Positions 6,861 through 15,972 of a DNA stretch of 64,000 nucleotides are shown here, piece by piece. A program made the translations under genes and the position numbers. This DNA comes from Oscillospiraceae bacterium (GTDB taxonomy: Bacteria; Bacillota; Clostridia; Oscillospirales; CAG-272): NCBI GenBank assembly GCA_015064185.1, contig SVSS01000002.1, forward strand, positions 124,001 through 188,000, in the 5' to 3' direction. The notes under the pieces are model-generated. The model searched no databases. It had not been told where the DNA came from and saw nothing but the letters and a program-made list of their open reading frames with translations. Every line of letters starts with the position of its first letter. The first letter of the stretch is position 1.

Positions 6861-9374
6861 ATGAAAAAGCTTCTGGCTGTTGACGGAAACAGTATTGTAA
6901 ACCGTGCCTTTTACGGCGTGCGCCCGCTTTCTAATAAGGAGGGCTTTCCAACCAATGCGCTTTTTGGCATGGTAGGAATTTTGGAAAAAAATTTAGAGGC
7001 AGTAAAGCCGGATTTTTCTGCCATTGCCTTTGATCTCAAAGCCCCCACCTTTCGTCATTTGATGTATGATGAATATAAGGCGGGGCGAAGACCCACGCCC
7101 GAGGATCTGATAGCGCAAATGCCTGCCGCAAAGGAAGTGGCTGCTGCTCTTGGCTTTACCTGCCTTGAAAAGGAAGGATTTGAAGCAGACGATATTCTTG
7201 GCACGCTTGCCGCCATTGCCGAAAACGAGGATGCGGAAGTGTATATCCTTACGGGTGACCGCGATGCATTGCAGCTGATCTCCGATCGCGTACACGTGTT
7301 GCTTGTTACCAATACCGAAACTGTCGATTTTGATAAGACGCGTTTTTTTGAGAAGTACGGTGTTGACTCCACGCAATTTGTGGATGTAAAGGCATTGATG
7401 GGTGATAGCTCCGATCATATTCCCGGTGTGCCCGGAATTGGCGAAAAAACAGCGCTGAAGCTGATAGCAGAGCATGGCTCGCTTGACGGTGTATATCAGG
7501 ATCTGCCAACAGCAACCCTTACCCCCTCTGTGCGCCGCAAGCTTGAGGAGGGAAAGGAAAGCGCCTATCTCTCACAAAAGCTGGCAACCATTTATAGGGA
7601 GGTGCCGATCAGTACCGCGCTTTCTAACTATCAATACAGCGGTTTTGATCACGCGGCTTTGTTAAGGCTATTTACCAAATTTGAATTTAATGCGTTTATC
7701 AAGCGCTTTGGCTTAAGTGAGCCTGTGCGAAAGGTGGAAGTAGAGCAAGCAGCACCTACCGATATCTTGACTGCTGCTGAAGCACTCGGCTTTGAAAATG
7801 AGATCGCTTTTGATATGGTCGATGGTGAAGCGTATGTGTCAGACGGTGATCGCATTGGCAGGCTTTGTGACAGTGAAGCAATTTCGGCTTTCCTTGAAAA
7901 AAGCGAGGGGCGCGTGATTTGCTATGATGCCAAGGCTGTATACAAGGAGCTGCAAAAGCGCGATATCACGTGGCGCGGCTGTCAGTTTGACACTATGCTT
8001 GCCGCCTACGTGTTAAATCCTGCGGAAAACGGATTTGATCTGCCGCGCTTGGCGCTTACGTATCTTGGAGAGCAGGCACAGGCAACACCCTTGCATGTAA
8101 AAACAGTTTATTATTTAAAGCAAGAGCTTGAAAAGCGCATTCAGGAGCTTTCGCTTGAAGGTCTGCTTTATGATATTGAAATGCCGCTTTGCCGCGTTTT
8201 AACCGACATGGAGCTTGTGGGTTTTCAGGTAGATAAAGCGGGACTTATGGCATACGGCAGTGAGCTGCAAGAGGTGGCTGAGCAGCTTGCCGCACGCATT
8301 TATTTTGCGGCGGGAGGAGAATTTAACATCAATTCTCCCAAGCAGCTTGGCGAGATTTTGTTTGAAAGGCTGGGACTCCCGCATGGTAAAAAGACAAAAA
8401 CAGGCTTTTCTACGAATGCGGAGGTTCTTGAAAAGCTGCGTTACATTCATCCCATCGTTGAGGATATACTTGATTACAGGCAGGTCACTAAACTAAATAG
8501 CACTTATGCTGAGGGGCTGCTGCGCGAGATCGAGGATGATGGGCGTATCCATACCACCTTCAAGCAGACGGGAACCGCTACGGGGCGTCTTTCATCGGCA
8601 GAGCCTAACCTACAAAACATTCCGATACGCACCGAGCTTGGCAGAGAATTAAGGCGCTATTTTGTTGCAAAAAACAGCAATTATTTATTAATTGACGCAG
8701 ACTACTCACAAATCGAGCTCCGCTTGCTTGCAGCCATGGCAAGTGATACTGCCATGATCGAGGCGTTTGCAAGCGGCGAGGATATCCATGCCGCCACTGC
8801 CGCAAACGTGTTTGGTGTACCTCTTTCCGCGGTCACTTCCGACCTTCGCAAGCGTGCCAAAGCAGTAAATTTTGGTATTCTTTACGGTATGGGTGCGCAC
8901 AGCCTTTCCGAGGATCTGCATATTTCAATGGCACAGGCAAGAGAGTATATTGCCAATTATTTTGCGGCATATCCCGGCATCGATGCTTATCTTAAAAACG
9001 TTGTTGCCGAGGCAAAAGATAAGGGATATGTGACCACGTTGTTTGGTCGCCGCCGCTATATTCCGGAACTAAAGATGCAAAACAAAAATATGCAGCATTT
9101 TGGTGAGCGTGTGGCAATGAACAGCCCGATACAGGGTACGGCTGCCGATATCATAAAAATTGCCATGATCCGTGTGGCGGATCGCCTTACACAAGAACAA
9201 ATTGACGCAAGACTTATTTTGCAGGTGCATGACGAGCTTATCATCGAAGCCCACAAGGATGTGGCAGATGAGGCAAGAGAAATCTTGATTGAGGAAATGG
9301 AAAAGGCTGCCCTCCTTTCCGTGGCTTTGAAGGTTGGCGTAGCACAGGGAGAAAATTGGTATGACAGTCATTAA
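6861..9374 (+). CDS. polA: DNA polymerase I
   Basis: An 837-residue repair and Okazaki-fragment polymerase. The N-terminal 5'-3' exonuclease domain (about 1-290) has the VDGNSIVNRAFYG start, TGDRDALQL and the GVPGIGEKTA helix-hairpin-helix. The central 3'-5' exonuclease domain looks inactive: the usual FDTET metal-binding motif is FDMVDG, and the later Asp/Tyr positions are not kept. The C-terminal polymerase has motif A (DADYSQIELR), motif B (KRAKAVNFGILYG) and motif C (QVHDELI). The ATG follows GGAGGTCAGT. The gene overlaps malQ by 14 bases. Confidence 0.97.
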   Translation: MKKLLAVDGNSIVNRAFYGVRPLSNKEGFPTNALFGMVGILEKNLEAVKPDFSAIAFDLKAPTFRHLMYDEYKAGRRPTPEDLIAQMPAAKEVAAALGFTCLEKEGFEADDILGTLAAIAENEDAEVYILTGDRDALQLISDRVHVLLVTNTETVDFDKTRFFEKYGVDSTQFVDVKALMGDSSDHIPGVPGIGEKTALKLIAEHGSLDGVYQDLPTATLTPSVRRKLEEGKESAYLSQKLATIYREVPISTALSNYQYSGFDHAALLRLFTKFEFNAFIKRFGLSEPVRKVEVEQAAPTDILTAAEALGFENEIAFDMVDGEAYVSDGDRIGRLCDSEAISAFLEKSEGRVICYDAKAVYKELQKRDITWRGCQFDTMLAAYVLNPAENGFDLPRLALTYLGEQAQATPLHVKTVYYLKQELEKRIQELSLEGLLYDIEMPLCRVLTDMELVGFQVDKAGLMAYGSELQEVAEQLAARIYFAAGGEFNINSPKQLGEILFERLGLPHGKKTKTGFSTNAEVLEKLRYIHPIVEDILDYRQVTKLNSTYAEGLLREIEDDGRIHTTFKQTGTATGRLSSAEPNLQNIPIRTELGRELRRYFVAKNSNYLLIDADYSQIELRLLAAMASDTAMIEAFASGEDIHAATAANVFGVPLSAVTSDLRKRAKAVNFGILYGMGAHSLSEDLHISMAQAREYIANYFAAYPGIDAYLKNVVAEAKDKGYVTTLFGRRRYIPELKMQNKNMQHFGERVAMNSPIQGTAADIIKIAMIRVADRLTQEQIDARLILQVHDELIIEAHKDVADEAREILIEEMEKAALLSVALKVGVAQGENWYDSH

Positions 9375-10803
9375 GAGAAAAAGCGGTGTTTTGATGCACA
9401 TTTCCTCTCTTCACGGCGAATATTCGATCGGCTCCTTTGGAAAGTCTGCATTTGAATTTGTGGATTTTTTAAAAAGCAGCGGGTTTTCTTATTGGCAGGT
9501 GTTGCCGTTCTGTATTCCCGATGAAATGGGCTCTCCTTATAAATCAGAGGCATCCTTTGCGGGAAATCCGTATTTTATTGATCTGCCCATGCTTGCCTGT
9601 GAGGGGCTTTTGACCAATGAGGAGTTGGATGCTGCAAAGCAGGATTCGCCCTTTTTGGTGGAAAGCGAGCGTCTTTCCCGTGAGCGAGAGGCATTGCTGC
9701 GCCTAGCAGCCTCACGTGCCCAAAACCGTGAAGAAATTCTTGATTTTGTGAAAGAGCGTCCGCAGCTTGACAATGCTTGCCGTTTTCTTGCGCTAAAGCG
9801 CGCAAACGGCGGTGCAGCATGGCAGGATTTTACAGTTTTTAGGCCTGATTTTGAGGATTACTTCTATTTTGCCTTTACACAGTTTCATTTTTTGCGTCAA
9901 TGGCAAGCGGTAAAGGCTTATGCCAATGCAAAGGGGATCTTGGTGATCGGCGACATACCGATCTACGTTGCCGATGACAGCGCGGATGTGTTTGGCAATC
10001 GCGATCAGTTTTTATTAAACGAAGGGGGGCATCCTACTGTTGTTGCAGGAGTTCCGCCTGACTATTTTGCAAAGGATGGACAGCTTTGGGGCAATCCGCT
10101 TTATAATTGGAAGAAAATGAAGGCGGATGGCTTTCTGTGGTGGCGTGAGCGGCTTTCTTTTATGCTCGAGCTTTTTGACGGTGTACGCATAGACCATTTC
10201 CGCGCCTTTGAAGCGTTTTGGAGCGTGCCTGCCTCCGCCAAGACCGCCAAAGAGGGCAAATGGGTAAAGGGCCCCGGCATGCCACTGATCAAGACACTGA
10301 AGGATGTGGCAGGGGATAAGCTCATTATCGCTGAGGATCTTGGTGACATTACCGATGCTGTGCGTAAGCTTGTTGCGAAAAGCGGTTTTCCCGGTATGCG
10401 CGTGTTTCAGTTTGCTTTTTTGGGAGATCCCGCAACGCCGCATCTCCCTCATACCTATGAGCAAAACTGCGTTGCCTATACGGGCACGCACGATAATAAC
10501 ACCTTGCTTGGATATGTATGGGAGCTTGATGAGGCAACAAGGAGGAAAATGCTGGAATACTGCGGATATACCGATAAAAATTGGGATAGAGGGTATGATG
10601 CGATTTTGCGCACCATGCTGCAAAGCCACGCAGGGCTTGTGATCTTGCCCGTGCAGGATCTGCTTGGGTTTGGCGCTGATACGCGCATGAACACCCCCGG
10701 CAGACCCGACGGAAATTGGTGCTACCGCATCACAGCCGAACAATTAAACAGTATTGATGTGGCTAAATATCGCCGTTTAAATGAGCTTTACGGCAGAATG
10801 TGA
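9361..10803 (+). CDS. malQ: 4-alpha-glucanotransferase (amylomaltase)
   Basis: A 480-residue GH77 enzyme that transfers alpha-1,4-glucan segments between maltodextrins or glycogen chains in the cytosol. The N-terminal KRKSGVLMHISSLHGEYSIGSFG is the usual family start (split across residues 5-27). The nucleophile is in GVRIDHFR, the acid/base in IIAEDLGDI, and the third carboxylate in YTGTHDNNTL. The start lies inside the end of polA, so it probably depends on the polA promoter. No other glycogen genes are near. Confidence 0.94.
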   Translation: MTVIKRKSGVLMHISSLHGEYSIGSFGKSAFEFVDFLKSSGFSYWQVLPFCIPDEMGSPYKSEASFAGNPYFIDLPMLACEGLLTNEELDAAKQDSPFLVESERLSREREALLRLAASRAQNREEILDFVKERPQLDNACRFLALKRANGGAAWQDFTVFRPDFEDYFYFAFTQFHFLRQWQAVKAYANAKGILVIGDIPIYVADDSADVFGNRDQFLLNEGGHPTVVAGVPPDYFAKDGQLWGNPLYNWKKMKADGFLWWRERLSFMLELFDGVRIDHFRAFEAFWSVPASAKTAKEGKWVKGPGMPLIKTLKDVAGDKLIIAEDLGDITDAVRKLVAKSGFPGMRVFQFAFLGDPATPHLPHTYEQNCVAYTGTHDNNTLLGYVWELDEATRRKMLEYCGYTDKNWDRGYDAILRTMLQSHAGLVILPVQDLLGFGADTRMNTPGRPDGNWCYRITAEQLNSIDVAKYRRLNELYGRM

Positions 10804-10812
10804 GGTTTTGAT

Positions 10813-10989
10813 ATGGCAGAAAAAAGATTTGAGAGAATTTACAAGCAGGGCGCCATGACTGTCATTGAGATCTGGGTAGATACTCAAACGGGCGTAAATT
10901 ACATATTTCGCCAATCCGGATATGCCGGCGGCATCACACCGCTCTTAGACCGCGAGGGAAAGCCTGTTGTTACACCCATTATAAAATAA
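10813..10989 (+). CDS. DUF6440-like small protein
   Basis: A 58-residue protein starting at the ATG at 10813, nine bases after the malQ stop, preceded by GAGG (10803-10806). The sequence (MAEKRFERIYKQG, then IEIWVDTQTGVNYIFRQSGYAGGITPLLD broken by turns, ending VVTPIIK) matches the small DUF6440 proteins of Bacillota: a beta-rich fold in which a DxxTGVxYLF-type strand and GGxTPLLDxxGxP are conserved. Cytosolic, no signal peptide. Function unknown. It shares the terminator at 10993-11019 with the upstream genes. Confidence 0.85.
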   Translation: MAEKRFERIYKQGAMTVIEIWVDTQTGVNYIFRQSGYAGGITPLLDREGKPVVTPIIK

Positions 10990-10992
10990 TAT

Positions 10993-11019
10993 AACGGCGG
11001 TAGCATTGCTACCGCCGTT
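10993..11019. terminator. Hairpin terminator after the DUF6440 gene
   Basis: 12-bp perfect stem (10993-11004 with 11008-11019) and a 3-base loop, between convergent genes. The T tract is short (TTTATCATTT), so strength is uncertain. Confidence 0.75.
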
Positions 11020-11025
11020 TATCAT

Positions 11026-12225
11026 TTATTGTATTTCGGTAAGATCACGCATATCGAGCGTTACGGTTTTGCCGTGGTGGTAATGACGGTCAAAGTGCTC
11101 CATTAACCAACGGCTTGGCTCAAACTGACGTGCCACCGCCTTTTTTGTGCCGTCAGCTGTAAAGTAAGGCTCGGGAGATACAAATCGGATCTCGGGGGTG
11201 GGCCAGAGCAATACTTCAGGCGCAACCTTCTCGTAAAAGTCAATGTTACCACCCGAAAGCCCGTGGTGTACAACCTGCAGCACGTCACTCTTGAGGTAAT
11301 CACCCCAAACGGAAACTGCCACAGCTGTGGTGGGCTTCCATGCGTCACAAGGAAGCATCACGGTCTTGCCGGTGTCAAATTTCAAGCGTATAATGAAGGA
11401 GGAGTGGTTGGCGCTCGGCATTTCCTGCGGCCAAAAATCCTCCCAAGTGAGCAGGAACTCAACCTCACAGCTGGGCAAAAGCAGGCTTTGACCCGTATGC
11501 ATCGTGTAGCGCGTTGTATTGGGGAAGCGCTCGTCAAGAAGCTCCTTGGTGGTTATTTGCCAATGCAGATCCTTGGCGGCTTCAGCGGCAGCAACAACTT
11601 CAGTTTCAAAATCGGGGAAGTTGTAGCCAAAGAGATCAAGCTCCACTTGGTTGCCGTACTCCTTTAAAAATTCCTGGCAGAGATTGATATGGTCGGTATG
11701 CGCGTGCGAAATAAGCCATGCGGCAATTTTGGGCTTTTTATGATGGGCGGGCTTGTGCTCCCACAGGAAGTGAAAGAGATTTTTGCGATCCTGATGCTCA
11801 TCATTGGCTTCCTTGCCGCCGTCGATCAGCAAAAAGCTGCCGTCAGCGAGCGTGGTAACGATAGAAAGACCGCTATTGACAATAAGCCCCATTTGCGTTA
11901 CGGTAAGAAGCTTGCTTTCTTTGGTTGCGGGCGTCGTCTTTGGTGGCAACCAACCGCGTACACCGTAGATCACGCGCATCTCACCAATTGAGGGATAAAA
12001 GCAAACGTGAAGCTCGTGCGTATTGGTAGTAAGCGTTGCAAATCGGTTGCTGACGATGCATTTTTCATCGTACACATCAAACTCTGTTAAAAGTGCGTTA
12101 TAATACGCTTCAAAGGCTGCTTCGGTTACCTCGGTGTAACGCAAAACAACATTTTGATTTTTGGCATTTTCGTAAGCGTTCGCAAGGGTAAGACCTTGTC
12201 CTTTGGATTTTATGGTTTCAAGCAT
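11026..12225 (-). CDS. Metallo-beta-lactamase-fold hydrolase, paralogue 1
   Basis: A 399-residue cytosolic protein with no signal peptide or TM segment. Residues 1 to about 100 form an N-terminal region with no motif I recognise. The MBL domain follows: DGGKEAND, the metal-binding HxHxDH in LISHAHTDHINL near residue 168, a later LPCDAW (a ComEC-like metal position) and VLQVVHHGLSGG. It resembles the C-terminal MBL part of ComEC-type proteins more than RNase J or glyoxalase II. It is a full-length paralogue of the gene immediately upstream (12354-13553), identical in length and collinear throughout. The substrate is unknown. The ATG follows GAGGAATTTTT. Confidence 0.85.
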   Translation of the reverse strand: MLETIKSKGQGLTLANAYENAKNQNVVLRYTEVTEAAFEAYYNALLTEFDVYDEKCIVSNRFATLTTNTHELHVCFYPSIGEMRVIYGVRGWLPPKTTPATKESKLLTVTQMGLIVNSGLSIVTTLADGSFLLIDGGKEANDEHQDRKNLFHFLWEHKPAHHKKPKIAAWLISHAHTDHINLCQEFLKEYGNQVELDLFGYNFPDFETEVVAAAEAAKDLHWQITTKELLDERFPNTTRYTMHTGQSLLLPSCEVEFLLTWEDFWPQEMPSANHSSFIIRLKFDTGKTVMLPCDAWKPTTAVAVSVWGDYLKSDVLQVVHHGLSGGNIDFYEKVAPEVLLWPTPEIRFVSPEPYFTADGTKKAVARQFEPSRWLMEHFDRHYHHGKTVTLDMRDLTEIQ

Positions 12226-12258
12226 AAAAATTCCTCACTTTACTTCAAGGTTGTTTTT

Positions 12259-12264
12259 ATTATA
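12259..12264 (-). promoter_or_regulatory. -10 element before MBL paralogue 1
   Basis: TATAAT on the minus strand about 33 bases before the ATG. No convincing -35 at 17 bases. It suggests the gene has its own promoter after the upstream terminator. Confidence 0.45.
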
Positions 12265-12317
12265 ACATAAATATATCAAGAAAGATAGTAAATTTTGATA
12301 AGTAATTTGTAATAATA

Positions 12318-12347
12318 GTAAAAAGTGCGGCGGTGATACCGCCGCAC
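12318..12347 (-). terminator. Intrinsic terminator of MBL paralogue 2
   Basis: 10-bp GC-rich stem (12325-12334 with 12338-12347), 3-base loop, followed on the minus strand by TTTTTAC. It starts seven bases after the gene's stop, so the two paralogues are separate transcription units. Confidence 0.85.
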
Positions 12348-12353
12348 AGGATA

Positions 12354-13553
12354 TTAAATTTCTTCAAGGGTATTTGTATCGATGGTTACGGTTCTGCCGC
12401 AATGATAGTGACGGTCTATGCGCTCAAGCAACCAAAGGCTGGGCTCGTTGTCGCGCACCACAGCGGTTTTTTTACCGGTTTCGGGATCCACGATCGATCC
12501 GGGTGCTGCCACAAAGCGAGTTTCGGGGCTCGGCCAAAAGACGATCTCGGGCAAGACCTTCTCATAAAAAGCAATATTGCCTCCACGAAGCCCGTGGTGA
12601 ATGACCTGCAGCACATCGCTCTTGAGGTGATCGCCCCATACCTGAACGGCCAGATCAGTTTGTCCGTTCCATGCGTCGCACGGGAGCAAGAAGGTATGTC
12701 CGTTTTCAAAGGCAAACCTAACAATAAACGATGTTTCGTTGACTGTCTTCATAAACGCGGGCCAATGATCCTCCCACGTGCCAAGGAACTCTGCCTCACA
12801 GCCCGGCAAAAGGAGCTTTTGCCCGGTGTGTATCGTCCAGCGCGTTACGGTGGGGAAATGCTTGTCAAGGAGTTCCTTTATGCTGTTTTGCCAATGCAGC
12901 GCGTGCTCTGTTTCAAGAGGTTTATTGCTTTTGATAATGTCGGTTTCAAAATCAGGGAAATTGTATCCAAAAAGCTTTAGCTCTACCTTGTCGCCGTGAC
13001 TGAGCAAAAAATCCAGACAAAGGTGAAGGTGATCGTGGTGCGAGTGGGAAATGAGCCACGCGGAAATGACAGGCTTTTCGTGCTGTGCGGGCTTTTTCTC
13101 CAAGAGGAAATTCAGCAACAGCTCGCGGTCATCGTCGTTCTTCTTGCCGCTGTCAATGATCATAAAGGTGCCGTCTGCAAGCTGTATAACGTAAAGCATG
13201 CCGCCAATGCTAAGACCGATCTGGGTAAAGGCGGGGGTCATGATATGCTCGGCTACAGGCGCCACTTTTTCGGGCAGCCAACCGCGCACACCGTAAATCA
13301 CGCGCATTTCGCCAATGGAGGGATAAAAGCAAATATGTAGCTCATGCGTGTCGTTGACAAGTGTTGCAAAGCGATTGCCAACGATCGATTTTTCATCATA
13401 GACCGTAAAATCACGCAGAAGATCGTTGCGGTATGTTTCAAACTGTGCTTCGTCCACATCGGTATAACGAAGTACTACATTTTGATTTTTTGCATTTTCA
13501 TAGGTTTCGGCAAGCGTAAGCCGTCCCCCTTTAGCAGTGATAAAGTCAAGCAT
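12354..13553 (-). CDS. Metallo-beta-lactamase-fold hydrolase, paralogue 2
   Basis: A 399-residue cytosolic MBL-fold protein, tandem paralogue of 11026-12225. The HxHxDH motif is in LISHSHHDHLHL near residue 169. LPCDAW and VLQVIHHGLRGG are conserved. The N-terminal ~100 residues (YENAKNQNVVLRYT, HELHICFYPSIGEMRVIYG) are the most similar stretch between the copies, which suggests a conserved function for this unrecognised region. It has its own extended -10 promoter and terminator. Substrate unknown. Confidence 0.85.
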   Translation of the reverse strand: MLDFITAKGGRLTLAETYENAKNQNVVLRYTDVDEAQFETYRNDLLRDFTVYDEKSIVGNRFATLVNDTHELHICFYPSIGEMRVIYGVRGWLPEKVAPVAEHIMTPAFTQIGLSIGGMLYVIQLADGTFMIIDSGKKNDDDRELLLNFLLEKKPAQHEKPVISAWLISHSHHDHLHLCLDFLLSHGDKVELKLFGYNFPDFETDIIKSNKPLETEHALHWQNSIKELLDKHFPTVTRWTIHTGQKLLLPGCEAEFLGTWEDHWPAFMKTVNETSFIVRFAFENGHTFLLPCDAWNGQTDLAVQVWGDHLKSDVLQVIHHGLRGGNIAFYEKVLPEIVFWPSPETRFVAAPGSIVDPETGKKTAVVRDNEPSLWLLERIDRHYHCGRTVTIDTNTLEEI

Positions 13554-13586
13554 AAAAATCCTCGCTTTCGTTTTAAATTCTTCTTT

Positions 13587-13595
13587 ATTATACCA
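13587..13595 (-). promoter_or_regulatory. Extended -10 promoter of MBL paralogue 2
   Basis: TGGTATAAT on the minus strand (TG-N-TATAAT) about 33 bases before the start codon. Confidence 0.6.
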
Positions 13596-13654
13596 TAATT
13601 CAAAGGTTGAGGGTGGTATATTTTAACAATTTATTTGAAGTAATTGTAAACTTT

Positions 13655-13699
13655 AAAAACAGCAAGACACGACAACTGATTAGGGATGCCGTGCCTTGC
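13655..13699 (-). terminator. Intrinsic terminator of radA
   Basis: On minus, 13699-13690 pairs with 13671-13662 (10 bp, one G-U), followed by TGTTTTT. It lies just after the radA stop. Confidence 0.7.
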
Positions 13700-13704
13700 G
13701 TTAC

Positions 13705-15105
13705 TTATTGCATTTCCTTTTTATCGATGGGACTAAGTAGCTTTAAGATCTCGAAAATGCTTTTGATCGGTATCAGCTCAATCCCAGCCTTGAGTTGTCT
13801 TTTTTCAAGATTGCGACAGGGAACAACAGCGCGCCGAAAACCAAGGCGTGCCGCTTCCTTTACACGGTACTCTAAACCCGAAACCGCACGGCACTCTCCC
13901 GAAAGTCCAAGCTCGCCAATTGCAATGAGATCATCAGGCACGGCACGATCTGTGAGGGAGGAAATCAGAGCCATGGCAACCGCAAGGTCGGAGGCTGGCT
14001 CGTCAAGGCGCATACCACCAATGACGTTGATATAAACATCATTTGCAGAAAAGCGAAGTCCAAGGCGCTTTTCAAGCACGGCAAGTATGAGGCAAAGGCG
14101 GTTGTAGTCGATGCCGTTTGAGGTGCGGCGCGGAGCAGGGAATGCCGTGGCGCTGACCAGTGCCTGGATCTCGGCAATGAGGGGTCTTGTGCCTTCCATG
14201 GTACAAACTGCACAGTTACCGGAGGTGTTTTGCGGTCTGCCTGCAAGCAGCATTTCTGAGGGGTTTTGCACCTCGCAAAGCCCTTCGTCAGTCATTTCAA
14301 ACACACCGATCTCATTGGTAGAGCCATAGCGGTTTTTGATGGCACGAATGATGCGGTAGGTCTGTTGACGCTCGCCTTCAAAATAGAGCACAGCATCAAC
14401 CATATGCTCAAGGATCTTAGGCCCCGCAATGCTGCCTTCCTTGTTGACGTGACCAACCAATATGACTGAAATGTTGTCGGCTTTCGCTTTATTGATAAGA
14501 GCAAGTGCCGTTTCACGTACTTGGGTCACAGCCCCCGCGGTGGAGGCGATGCTATCGCTATATATCGTTTGAATGGAATCTACAATTGCTACATCGGGCT
14601 TTACGCGATCGACCTCGGCAAGGATTTTTTCAATGTTGGTTTCCGTGAGGATAGATAGGTTATCGCCGCGCACGCCAAGTCGCTGGGCGCGCAGCTTTAA
14701 TTGACCACTCGACTCCTCGCCCGAAATATAAAGCACGCGACGGTGCGCACCGAGAATGTCAGAGATCTGCATTAAAAGTGTGGATTTTCCAATGCCCGGC
14801 TCACCCGAAAGCAGCACCACAGACCCAAGCACCAAGCCACCGCCAAGCACGCGGTCAAGCTCGGTAAGACCTGTTGCCGTACGGATATAGGAAGGCATTT
14901 CAAGCTCGCGGTAGGGTGTGGCACGTTGCTCACCCGAGCGTGCCGTCAGAGCGTGTCGCGCAGCCCCCGCAGAGGTCTTTTTCTCCTCCTCAAGCACATC
15001 CTCAACAAAGCTGTTCCAGGCGCCGCACGCCGTGCATTTTCCCATCCATTTGGGCGATCTATATCCACATTCAGAACAAACGTAAATCGTTTTAAGACCC
15101 TTCAT
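13705..15105 (-). CDS. radA: DNA repair protein RadA
   Basis: A 466-residue RecA-like helicase that promotes branch migration during recombination. It has an N-terminal C4 zinc finger (Cys10, Cys13, Cys24, Cys27), Walker A GEPGIGKST at 101-109, the RadA-specific KNRYG motif in the centre, and a Lon-protease-like C-terminal domain without a catalytic Ser-Lys pair. Length and domain order are standard. The ATG follows GGAGGTTCAA. It lies 23 bases downstream of cwlD in the same direction, and the terminator follows. Confidence 0.96.
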   Translation of the reverse strand: MKGLKTIYVCSECGYRSPKWMGKCTACGAWNSFVEDVLEEEKKTSAGAARHALTARSGEQRATPYRELEMPSYIRTATGLTELDRVLGGGLVLGSVVLLSGEPGIGKSTLLMQISDILGAHRRVLYISGEESSGQLKLRAQRLGVRGDNLSILTETNIEKILAEVDRVKPDVAIVDSIQTIYSDSIASTAGAVTQVRETALALINKAKADNISVILVGHVNKEGSIAGPKILEHMVDAVLYFEGERQQTYRIIRAIKNRYGSTNEIGVFEMTDEGLCEVQNPSEMLLAGRPQNTSGNCAVCTMEGTRPLIAEIQALVSATAFPAPRRTSNGIDYNRLCLILAVLEKRLGLRFSANDVYINVIGGMRLDEPASDLAVAMALISSLTDRAVPDDLIAIGELGLSGECRAVSGLEYRVKEAARLGFRRAVVPCRNLEKRQLKAGIELIPIKSIFEILKLLSPIDKKEMQ

Positions 15106-15128
15106 TTGAACCTCCGATGATATTACTG

Positions 15129-15878
15129 TTAGTAGTATAACATTCTTTTATCATTCTCGCAAGTGTCCTTTTGCATTTTTTTGTGTAGGGAAGCAAAAAT
15201 TGCAAGTGCAAGCTCCTTTTGATAGATCTCGGTTGTCAGCCTTTCACACTCCTCAATGTTGGAAATAAAGCCACACTCAATGAGGATAGCGGGATTCTCA
15301 GCATGGCGCAAAAGATAGATCGAGGAGGTTGCCACCTTGATCTTTCGATTGTTTTGCGGTTGGAGCATCGATTTCACACCGCTCTGTACAGCGCTTGCCA
15401 ATTCAGCGGAAAGGTCGTTGTTTTGGGAATACCAGACCTGAAGCCCACTGCATGCGACACCGGGATAGGTGTTCATGTGGATGCTAATCAGAATACTTTG
15501 GGGATATTGATTTGAGATCTTTAGGCGGTTGGTAAGATCCGATTGCTTTACATGCCCCTTTTTGGCATCTGTATCAGCAAGCGATTGATCGCTTGTGCGT
15601 GTTTCTATCACTGTATAGCCTGCCATGCGAAAAAGGGCAGCAAGCTTGCTTGAAACCGCTAAATTGAGATCCTTTTCCGTGGCGCCATTTGTACCCGTTG
15701 CACCGCCGTCAATGCCACCGTGTCCGGCATCGATCACAATCACACGCTCTTCGCTTGCAACGGCGTTGGTTGGTAGATCCTTGCTACTTCTTAAAAAAGC
15801 AAAGGAAAGCGCCGAGAACAGAAGCGATATTGCCAAAAACAAGCTAAAAAATGATAGAAATGACCATTTCTTAAACAT
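15129..15878 (-). CDS. cwlD: N-acetylmuramoyl-L-alanine amidase, CwlD type
   Basis: A 249-residue zinc amidase (Amidase_3) with an N-terminal signal anchor (about 8-30). The zinc ligands are visible in order: DAGHGG (His), ATEKDLNL (Glu), SIHMNTY (His), and the catalytic Glu in ILIECGFISN. In spore formers CwlD removes stem peptides so that muramic delta-lactam can form in the cortex; the PdaA-like deacetylase at 39460 would be its partner. The Shine-Dalgarno AGGTGA can pair with TCACCT 11 bases upstream, which could limit translation. Confidence 0.88.
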   Translation of the reverse strand: MFKKWSFLSFFSLFLAISLLFSALSFAFLRSSKDLPTNAVASEERVIVIDAGHGGIDGGATGTNGATEKDLNLAVSSKLAALFRMAGYTVIETRTSDQSLADTDAKKGHVKQSDLTNRLKISNQYPQSILISIHMNTYPGVACSGLQVWYSQNNDLSAELASAVQSGVKSMLQPQNNRKIKVATSSIYLLRHAENPAILIECGFISNIEECERLTTEIYQKELALAIFASLHKKMQKDTCENDKRMLYY

Positions 15879-15925
15879 AAAATTCTCACCTCATTGAAAT
15901 ATAGGTGAAATTTCTTAAAAATATA

Positions 15926-15964
15926 ACCAAAAGGCGCACAAGCAATGCTCGTGCGCCTTTTGGT
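15926..15964. terminator. Terminator after the acyl carrier protein gene
   Basis: 14-bp perfect stem (15926-15939 with 15951-15964) with an inner AGC/GCT pairing. On minus it is followed by TTATATTTTTAA. The stop of acpP is 8 bases away. Confidence 0.8.
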
Positions 15965-15972
15965 GTTCAAGA

